Positions 7,226 through 12,160 of a stretch of DNA of 12,160 nucleotides are shown here, piece after piece (position 1 is the stretch's first letter; each line of letters opens with the position of its first letter). The notes below the pieces were generated by a model that did not search any database, was not told the origin of the DNA, and was given only the letters and a program-made list of their open reading frames with translations. This stretch comes from a bacterium. Its GTDB lineage: Bacteria; UBA9089; CG2-30-40-21; SBAY01. The stretch is from assembly GCA_030018635.1 (NCBI GenBank), contig JASEHU010000038.1, positions 1 to 12,160 on the forward strand, in the 5' to 3' direction. The translations under genes and the position numbers were made by a program.

Positions 7226-8214
7226 AGAGAACAGACATAAATATCCCATCAGAAGTCTTGCGAAGAGTATATGAAACTATGCTTCGAGTCCGTAAGATTG
7301 AAGAAAGGGTGGCTGAACTTGTTTCGAAAAAAGAAATTAAGTGTCCCGTCCATCTATATATTGGCCAGGAAGCAGTAGCAACAGGTGTTTGCGCCAATCT
7401 CCAAAGAGATGATTATGTCTTCAGTACTCACCGAAGTCATGGACATTATATTGCTAAAGGTGGTAACATAAAGAGCCTGATGGCGGAATTATATGGCAAA
7501 GAGACCGGATGTTCAAGGGGCAGAGGAGGTTCTATGCATCTTGCCTCACCTGAAGTGGGATTACCAGGAAGTTCTGCTATTGTTGCCGGAACAATTCCTC
7601 TGGCTGTAGGAGCAGCGTTAGCCTTTTCTATACAAAAAAGAAATGCAGTCTCAGTGGTTTTTTTTGGTGATGGTGCAGTCAATGAAGGAACATTTTATGA
7701 ATCCCTTAATTTTGCCTCGCTTAAGAAATTACCTGTAATTTTTATCTGTGAGAATAATCTATATTCTACCCATATGCCTATATCAGATTGTCTTGCCAAT
7801 ACCGATATCTACAAGAAGGCTGACATATTTAATATGCCTGGAATTAGAATTGATGGAAATGGTGTCGTAGAGATTTATAAAGCAGCAAAGGAAGCGGTTG
7901 ACAATGCCCGTAAGGGTGGAGGACCGATCTTAATAGAGTGTATGACATATAGATGGCGGGGACATGTAGGTCCTAATGATGACATAGATAAAGGGCTTAG
8001 AAGTCAAGAAGAATTAGATTGTTGGATGAATAGATGTCCTATTAAGAGATTAGAGAAGAATTTGTTAAAGGATGGTATTTTGTCAGAATCAGAAAGAATC
8101 CAGGTTTATAAAGAGATTGAAAAAGAGGTGGAAGATGCCCTTCTCTTTGCCAAAGAAAGCCCTTATCCTGATCCGAATGAAGATAAATTTTATAATGGGG
8201 TGTTTAAGAGTTAA
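7222..8214 (+). CDS. Thiamine-diphosphate 2-oxoacid dehydrogenase-type E1, alpha subunit
   Basis: The 330-aa product belongs to the PDH/acetoin dehydrogenase E1-alpha family. The TPP motif is complete: GDG at 149-151, 26 residues, then NN at 178-179. H-R-S-H-G-H (70-75) provides the family's active-site histidines, and RGRGGSMH precedes the substrate loop. Length is normal for a free alpha subunit. It overlaps the fused GT4 gene by ATGA, with GAGGAT 5 bases upstream, and is followed 17 bases later by its beta subunit. The pair would decarboxylate a 2-oxoacid such as pyruvate to a TPP-bound acyl carbanion. No lipoyl E2 or E3 gene is in the window, and the next gene is a sugar aminotransferase. 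Use of the acyl carbanion for sugar modification, rather than central metabolism, is therefore plausible but inferred. The substrate is unknown. Confidence 0.88.
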   Translation: MKRTDINIPSEVLRRVYETMLRVRKIEERVAELVSKKEIKCPVHLYIGQEAVATGVCANLQRDDYVFSTHRSHGHYIAKGGNIKSLMAELYGKETGCSRGRGGSMHLASPEVGLPGSSAIVAGTIPLAVGAALAFSIQKRNAVSVVFFGDGAVNEGTFYESLNFASLKKLPVIFICENNLYSTHMPISDCLANTDIYKKADIFNMPGIRIDGNGVVEIYKAAKEAVDNARKGGGPILIECMTYRWRGHVGPNDDIDKGLRSQEELDCWMNRCPIKRLEKNLLKDGILSESERIQVYKEIEKEVEDALLFAKESPYPDPNEDKFYNGVFKS

Positions 8215-8231
8215 ACAAAGGAAAAGTTATT

Positions 8232-9212
8232 ATGAGAAAAATTTCTTATGTTCAAGCAATTAACGAAGCTCTTCATCAAGTAATAGAAAGAGATAAGCAG
8301 ATATTCATAATCGGACAGGGAGTTACCAGTCCCTGGTATGTAGGAACTACTACTGTTGGGCTTATTGATAGATTTGGCCAGGAGCGAATAATCGATACCC
8401 CTGTCTCCGAAAATACTGTTACAGGAGCAGCAATAGGGGCGGCATTGGCTGAAATGCGTCCGATTGTAGTGCATCCAAGAATGGATTTTATGTATTATGC
8501 TCTGGATCAAATAGCAAATCATGCCGCAACTTGGCACTATATGTTTGGCGGACAATTAAGTGTTCCTTTAACCATCTGGGGAATTATTAATAGAGGCGGG
8601 GAGCAGGCAGCCCAACATTCGCAGGCTTTACAAGCAATATTTACTCATATACCAGGCCTGAAGGTAGTTATGCCAAGCAATCCGTATGATGCCAAAGGGC
8701 TTCTGGTGGCTAGCATCAAAGATGATAATCCTGTGGTCTACATTGACGATAGATGGCTTTACGAGTATGTTGGTGATGTGCCTGAAGAAATCTATACAGT
8801 ACCGATTGGAAAAGGAGTTATAAGAAGAAAAGGAAAAGATGTGACAGTGGTTGCTATTTCTTATATGGTAAATGAAGCGATAAAGGCCAGCGAAGTTCTT
8901 GAAAAAGAAGGTTTGAATGTGGAAGTATTAGATTTACGATCTCTAAAGCCATTAGACGAAAATCTCTTGTTGGACTCAGTAAAAAAGACAGGCAGATTGA
9001 TTATTGCAGATGGTGGTTGGAAAACATGTGGAATAGGGGCTGAGATTTCTGCTAAGATAGCAGAAAGCAATATTTTTAAAGAACTAAAGGCTCCTATCAT
9101 AAGAGTTTCATTGCTTGATGTTCCAGCTCCTGCGAGTTCTGTATTAGAGAAGGCTTATTATCGTAAAGCAGAAGATATAGTTTCAGCTGTTAGAAAAAAT
9201 CTGGAGGTATGA
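8232..9212 (+). CDS. Thiamine-diphosphate 2-oxoacid dehydrogenase-type E1, beta subunit
   Basis: The 326-aa product is the partner of the preceding alpha subunit. The alpha2-beta2 heterotetramer places TPP between the two chains. Glu60, in PVSENTVTGAAIGAAL, is the conserved glutamate that activates the TPP aminopyrimidine. His129, in EQAAQHSQALQAIF, is the conserved active-site histidine of E1-beta. The C-terminal transketolase-like domain is present (VTVVAISYMVNEAIKASEVL, then VLDLRSLKPLD), ending near the expected length. AAGGAA (8218-8223) lies 8 bases before the ATG. The gene is intact and retains the catalytic residues, so the enzyme is probably active. As for the alpha subunit, the missing E2/E3 suggests a stand-alone carboligase or acyl donor in glycan assembly, or use of housekeeping E2/E3 encoded elsewhere. 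Confidence 0.88.
   Translation: MRKISYVQAINEALHQVIERDKQIFIIGQGVTSPWYVGTTTVGLIDRFGQERIIDTPVSENTVTGAAIGAALAEMRPIVVHPRMDFMYYALDQIANHAATWHYMFGGQLSVPLTIWGIINRGGEQAAQHSQALQAIFTHIPGLKVVMPSNPYDAKGLLVASIKDDNPVVYIDDRWLYEYVGDVPEEIYTVPIGKGVIRRKGKDVTVVAISYMVNEAIKASEVLEKEGLNVEVLDLRSLKPLDENLLLDSVKKTGRLIIADGGWKTCGIGAEISAKIAESNIFKELKAPIIRVSLLDVPAPASSVLEKAYYRKAEDIVSAVRKNLEV
9203..9207 (+). promoter_or_regulatory. Ribosome-binding site that selects the aminotransferase start
   Basis: GGAGG lies only 1 base from the first ATG (9209) but 7 bases from the second in-frame ATG (9215). The second start therefore fits normal Shine-Dalgarno spacing and leaves a 2-base gap after the upstream stop. Confidence 0.7.
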
Positions 9213-9214
9213 TC

Positions 9215-10324
9215 ATGAAGTGCAGAGTACCATTTGTAAATTACCCTGAACACTACTGTAGAATATGGGATGAGGTCATGAAGGTCATTAAAGAAGCACT
9301 TTCTAAGGGCGACCTTATGCTTCGACACCAATTGAGGGAGTTTGAAGAGAACACGGCCTCATTTGTTGGGGTAAAGTATGGAATAGGTGTTAATAGTGGA
9401 ACCGATGCCCTTTTCCTTTCGCTTAAGGCATCTGGGATTGGTCATGGAGATGAGGTTCTCACTGTTGCCCATACATTTGTGGCAACCATATCAACAGTAG
9501 TTCACTGTGGGGCCAAACCAATACTTGTAGATGTGGGTGAAGATATGAATATGGATGTGGGGCAGGCAGAGCAAGCTATTACCCCCCAAACCCGGGCCAT
9601 TATCCCTGTTCACCTAAATGGACGAATATGTGATATGGGACATCTCATGGCCATTGCTGATAAATACAATCTGATAGTCATTGAAGATGCTGCTCAGGCA
9701 TTAGGAGCAAGTTTTAATGGCAAATGGGCAGGTTCATTTGGGCTATCCGGCTGTTTTAGTTTTTATCCGGCAAAGATGTTGGGTGGGGCTGGGGATGGAG
9801 GGATTGTGGTTACAGATGATAGAGAGGTTGCAGAGAAGATACGGCTACTTAGAGATCATGGGCAACAAAGAGAGACAGGGGAGTTTCTTTGTCATGGCTT
9901 TAATAGTAGATTGGATAATCTTCAGGCAGCAATCTTAGATATAAAACTTAAGTATTTGCCTGAGTGGATCAATCGGCGTCAGGAGATAGCTGATCTCTAT
10001 CATCAGGGGCTTTCAAGCCTTCCTGAACTTAAGCTGCCACCACAGTCTGACGAGTTTTTCTTTGATGTGTATCAAAACTATGTAGTACGATCCAAAGATA
10101 GAGATCGACTGGTTGCACACCTGAGAGACTCAGGGATTGAGATTCTGGTCTCTTGGCCCAAACCTTTACATCATCACAAGGCATTGGGCGGCCTAAGCCA
10201 ATTTCATCTTCCAATGACTGAAAAGGTTTCAGATGAGGTCTTATCATTACCTATTTATCCTGAGCTTAGTGATGAAGAGATAATGCTTGTTGTAAAAACC
10301 ATACATAAGTTTTATGAACAATAG
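9215..10324 (+). CDS. DegT/DnrJ/EryC1/StrS family PLP-dependent sugar aminotransferase
   Basis: The product is about 369 aa, normal for the family. It transfers an amino group, usually from glutamate, to a keto group on a nucleotide-linked sugar. Visible elements are NSGTDALFLSLKA (phosphate-binding start), HTFVATISTV, VIEDAAQALGA, where the Asp contacts the PLP ring nitrogen, and FSFYPAKMLGGAGDGG, with Lys187 as the Schiff-base lysine. HGFNSRLDNLQAAIL gives the family's N-x-R-x-D-x-x-Q-A. The start at 9215 is preferred over 9209 because of Shine-Dalgarno spacing. The gene is visibly richer in G+C than the genes on either side, suggesting separate acquisition. No keto-sugar-forming dehydratase lies in the window, so the substrate must come from elsewhere. 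Its position directly after the E1 pair suggests they build the same unusual amino sugar. Confidence 0.9.
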   Translation: MKCRVPFVNYPEHYCRIWDEVMKVIKEALSKGDLMLRHQLREFEENTASFVGVKYGIGVNSGTDALFLSLKASGIGHGDEVLTVAHTFVATISTVVHCGAKPILVDVGEDMNMDVGQAEQAITPQTRAIIPVHLNGRICDMGHLMAIADKYNLIVIEDAAQALGASFNGKWAGSFGLSGCFSFYPAKMLGGAGDGGIVVTDDREVAEKIRLLRDHGQQRETGEFLCHGFNSRLDNLQAAILDIKLKYLPEWINRRQEIADLYHQGLSSLPELKLPPQSDEFFFDVYQNYVVRSKDRDRLVAHLRDSGIEILVSWPKPLHHHKALGGLSQFHLPMTEKVSDEVLSLPIYPELSDEEIMLVVKTIHKFYEQ

Positions 10325-11093
10325 AATGAAACAGGCATTAGATTATTGTTTTCAACTGAATCCTCTTTTAAATAAACTTTACTCTACTCTTATTAAGTAT
10401 TTAAAGTTTTTGGTTGGTACAAGATGGGACGAGAGATATTGGGCCAAAAGACATCTTCGAAAAGAAGAAAAAGGTGATTGGGGTGGAGATCCAGATTGGA
10501 TCAAAGAATATTGGGATTCAAGAAGTCATCCTTATAGAAATTTTCTCATACAAAAGCTATCTGGATTTTCTCCGATTATGAATATTTTAGAAGTAGGATG
10601 TAACTGTGGCCCAAATTTATATTTATTAGCTAAAAAGTTTCCCAATTCAGAGATAAAAGGGATTGACATTAATCCATTAGCTGTTCGAAGAGGTAATGAA
10701 TGGCTTATACAGGATGGCATTTCAAATGTTGAGTTATTGGTGAGTAAAATTGATGAACTTGATCAGTTTCAAGACAAAAGCTTTGATATTGTATTTACAA
10801 GTAGCGTCTTAATGTATATTGGTCCCGATAAGATCAAAAAAGTTATAAGAGAACTGGTTCGGATTACTCGGAAAACGTTAATTTTGTCGGAATGGCACTC
10901 TTTTGAATTTTCTTCTCTTGGGAGTCATATGCTATATTGGGTAAGAGATTATGTAAGCTTGTTAAAAGAATTTATCAAAGAAGAGCCAATCAATATTATT
11001 AAAATGCCAGTGGAGATATGGCAAGAAAATAGCAATTGGCAAAAATATGGGACAATAATTGAAGTTATTATGGAGGATGGAGATGTTACATAA
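10314..11093 (+). CDS. Class I SAM-dependent methyltransferase
   Basis: The 259-aa product has a complete SAM-binding core. Motif I is NILEVGCNCGPNLYLLAKKF (glycine-rich loop at about 95-100), followed by IKGIDINPLAVRRG with the acidic ribose-binding residue, VELLVSKIDEL, and FDIVFTSSVLMYI at motif IV. An N-terminal stretch of about 85 residues, rich in Tyr, Trp and basic residues (WDERYWAKRHL), precedes the core and may bind the acceptor. The first ATG overlaps the aminotransferase end by 11 bases. A second ATG at 10326 is possible, and neither has a clear Shine-Dalgarno. It is likely to methylate a sugar or amino sugar of the glycan, with translation coupled to the upstream gene. Unlike the methyltransferase at 47, motif I is intact. 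Confidence 0.82.
   Translation: MNNRMKQALDYCFQLNPLLNKLYSTLIKYLKFLVGTRWDERYWAKRHLRKEEKGDWGGDPDWIKEYWDSRSHPYRNFLIQKLSGFSPIMNILEVGCNCGPNLYLLAKKFPNSEIKGIDINPLAVRRGNEWLIQDGISNVELLVSKIDELDQFQDKSFDIVFTSSVLMYIGPDKIKKVIRELVRITRKTLILSEWHSFEFSSLGSHMLYWVRDYVSLLKEFIKEEPINIIKMPVEIWQENSNWQKYGTIIEVIMEDGDVT
11072..11076 (+). promoter_or_regulatory. Ribosome-binding site that selects the FkbM start
   Basis: GGAGG directly abuts an ATG at 11077 and is 6 bases from the in-frame ATG at 11083. Normal spacing favours 11083 over both 11077 and the TTG at 11059. The site lies inside the end of the upstream methyltransferase gene. Confidence 0.65.
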
Positions 11094-12060
11094 GATAAAA
11101 TCAATTTTATTTTCAATTTTTTTAAAAGTTTACAAATTCTTGTTGGAAACAAGGGTTAAGAAAATATTTGATGTAAAAATTACCGATAATTTTTCATATT
11201 ATGAATTCTTATGTCAAATTATTTGTCCAAATATAGCAGAGATTCAAGGGAGTAAAATGTATATTAATATTCATGATAAGGCTCCTATTATGCGAAAAAC
11301 CTTCTTATCTTACGCTGTAAATCGTGTTCATGAAGAATCTACAACAGAAATATTCAAGAAGGTAGTCAAGAAAGGAGATGTTGTTGTTGATCTCGGAGCA
11401 AATATTGGATATTTTAGTCTCCTTGCGGCAAAACTTGTAGGAAAGGATGGAAAAGTTTATTCTTTTGAACCTGAGCCTAAAAATTATAATTATTTAGTTA
11501 AAAATATAGATTTAAATGGTTATAATAATATTTTTTCTTTACAAAAAGCTATTTCAGATAAAGCTGGTAAAATCAAATTGTATATATGTCCTTATGATAC
11601 AGGTCATCATACAATAAATCAATATAAAGGTATCGAAGCGTATAAACATGATTATTGTTATGAAAAGAAAGAATTTATTGAAATTGAAACAATGCCCTTG
11701 GATGATTTTTTAAGCGATAAAGATTTTAAGGCTGATGTGATAAAAATGGATGTTGAAGGGGCTGAAATGTTAGCTCTCTTAGGGATGGATAGGGTCATAA
11801 AGGAGAATAAAAATTTAAAAATGTTTGTTGAATTCTTTCCTCTTTTAATCAGAGAAATGGGTAATTCTCCAGAGGAATTTATTCTTAAGCTCTTAAAGGA
11901 GTATAATTTTTCTATATTTGTAATTGAGCGTGATTATTTTGGTGGAAATGTAATTAGAGATAGAAAATATTTAAAAATCAATAGTGTTGATGAAATTATG
12001 AAGCTTTGTAAAGATGAGCAAGACTGGATTGCAAACCTTTTCCTTGAAAAAAGGATATAA
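11083..12060 (+). CDS. FkbM-family SAM-dependent methyltransferase
   Basis: The product is about 325 aa. The FkbM signature is clear: VVVDLGANIGYFSLLAAKL at about 100-118, KVYSFEPEPKNYNYL with the acidic SAM-binding residue, and KMDVEGAEMLALLGM at 221-235. FkbM-type enzymes are usually O-methyltransferases, common in polysaccharide loci as methylators of sugar hydroxyls. The first 95 residues form an AT-rich-encoded, Lys- and Phe-rich extension without a clear domain. The first 20 or so residues are amphipathic/hydrophobic (KSILFSIFLKVYKFLL) and could associate with the membrane. The gene overlaps its predecessor by 11 bases and is the last of the operon. No clear terminator hairpin follows before the promoter at 12089. 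Confidence 0.88.
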   Translation: MLHKIKSILFSIFLKVYKFLLETRVKKIFDVKITDNFSYYEFLCQIICPNIAEIQGSKMYINIHDKAPIMRKTFLSYAVNRVHEESTTEIFKKVVKKGDVVVDLGANIGYFSLLAAKLVGKDGKVYSFEPEPKNYNYLVKNIDLNGYNNIFSLQKAISDKAGKIKLYICPYDTGHHTINQYKGIEAYKHDYCYEKKEFIEIETMPLDDFLSDKDFKADVIKMDVEGAEMLALLGMDRVIKENKNLKMFVEFFPLLIREMGNSPEEFILKLLKEYNFSIFVIERDYFGGNVIRDRKYLKINSVDEIMKLCKDEQDWIANLFLEKRI

Positions 12061-12088
12061 ACTCTTAGGGATTGTCACAAAATAAGTG

Positions 12089-12117
12089 TTGCAATTTTTA
12101 GTAATCTGTGCTATAAT
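12089..12117 (+). promoter_or_regulatory. Sigma70-type promoter with extended -10
   Basis: TTGCAA (12089-12094) and TATAAT (12112-12117) are separated by exactly 17 bases, and TG at 12109-12110 gives the extended -10 (TGnTATAAT). This is the best promoter match in the window. Transcription would start near 12124, at or next to the ATG at 12125. Confidence 0.75.
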
Positions 12118-12124
12118 ATAGTGC

Positions 12125-12160
12125 ATGGATACCCATTTGATCAAACGACGATTTGCAGCC
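12125..12160 (+). CDS. Start of a new gene, cut off by the window edge
   Basis: Twelve codons are visible (MDTHLIKRRFAA), open to the end of the window. No Shine-Dalgarno precedes the ATG, and the -10 element ends 7 bases before it, so the mRNA would be leaderless or nearly so. The short N-terminus vaguely resembles conserved hypothetical proteins that I recall, but this is too little for a call. It is a separate transcription unit from the glycan operon. Confidence 0.45.
   Translation, partial: MDTHLIKRRFAA

Noticed and set aside
8211..8555. A 114-codon frame on the minus strand over the E1-beta start
   Set aside because: It is antisense to a gene with clear catalytic motifs and shows no recognisable domain. 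The other minus-strand frames (for example 7446-7682, 8861-9100 and 10029-10247) were dropped for the same reason.
9717..9938. A 73-codon + strand frame inside the aminotransferase
   Set aside because: It is out of frame within the PLP-lysine region of a well-conserved gene.
1..12160. CRISPR array, tRNA, rRNA or intact transposase
   Set aside because: No regularly spaced direct repeats, no tRNA-like cloverleaf, no rRNA-like sequence and no transposase or integrase motifs were seen on either strand.

Overview
The window looks like part of a surface polysaccharide (O-antigen, LPS or capsule) biosynthesis locus from an AT-rich, probably Gram-negative and probably uncultivated bacterium. All real genes are on the + strand. 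The evidence is the gene content: a CDP-glycerol-transferase-like GT-B enzyme, a GT2 and a GT4 glycosyltransferase, domains resembling half of the GT9 heptosyltransferase fold, a DegT-type sugar aminotransferase, and SAM methyltransferases including one FkbM-type. The phylum cannot be fixed from sequence alone. Composition is mosaic: hand counts of 60-base samples gave about 23% G+C at 3781-3840, about 20% at 11521-11580 and about 43% at 9601-9660. This suggests modules of different origin.

Left part (1-1687), decayed. A methyltransferase lacks its N-terminal SAM-binding motif (47-649). It is followed by a conserved surface-polysaccharide-locus protein broken by an in-frame amber stop, with recognisable homology continuing in the same frame beyond the stop (662-1330). 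Then comes an imperfect palindromic, MITE-like intergenic repeat (about 1341-1535) and an AT-rich spacer with no gene.

Middle part (1688-4900). An intact TagB/TagF-like glycerophosphotransferase or glycosyltransferase is followed by a short spacer with possible degenerate coding sequence. Next is the first of three related proteins that carry an N-terminal GT9-like half-domain plus a membrane segment, then a GT2 glycosyltransferase.

Right part (4959-12060), a tight operon. Seven genes overlap by 4-11 bases or lie within 17 bases of one another: a second GT9-half/membrane protein; a third copy of that domain fused to a complete GT4 glycosyltransferase; the alpha and beta subunits of a thiamine-diphosphate 2-oxoacid dehydrogenase-type E1; a DegT/DnrJ/EryC1/StrS aminotransferase; a class I methyltransferase; and an FkbM methyltransferase. 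The E1 pair has no E2 or E3 partner in the window and sits directly against the sugar aminotransferase, so a role in making an unusual (perhaps two-carbon-branched or acylated) amino sugar is a reasonable hypothesis.

Right edge (12061-12160). A strong sigma70-type promoter with an extended -10 lies immediately upstream of an ATG, so a new transcription unit with a probably leaderless mRNA begins here and runs off the window.

The most novel item is the repeated GT9-half/membrane module. Two copies are free-standing and one is fused to GT4. All three lack the Asp expected at the GT9 catalytic-base position and all three lack the GT9 donor-binding half. They may be non-catalytic membrane or acceptor adaptors for glycosyltransferases.
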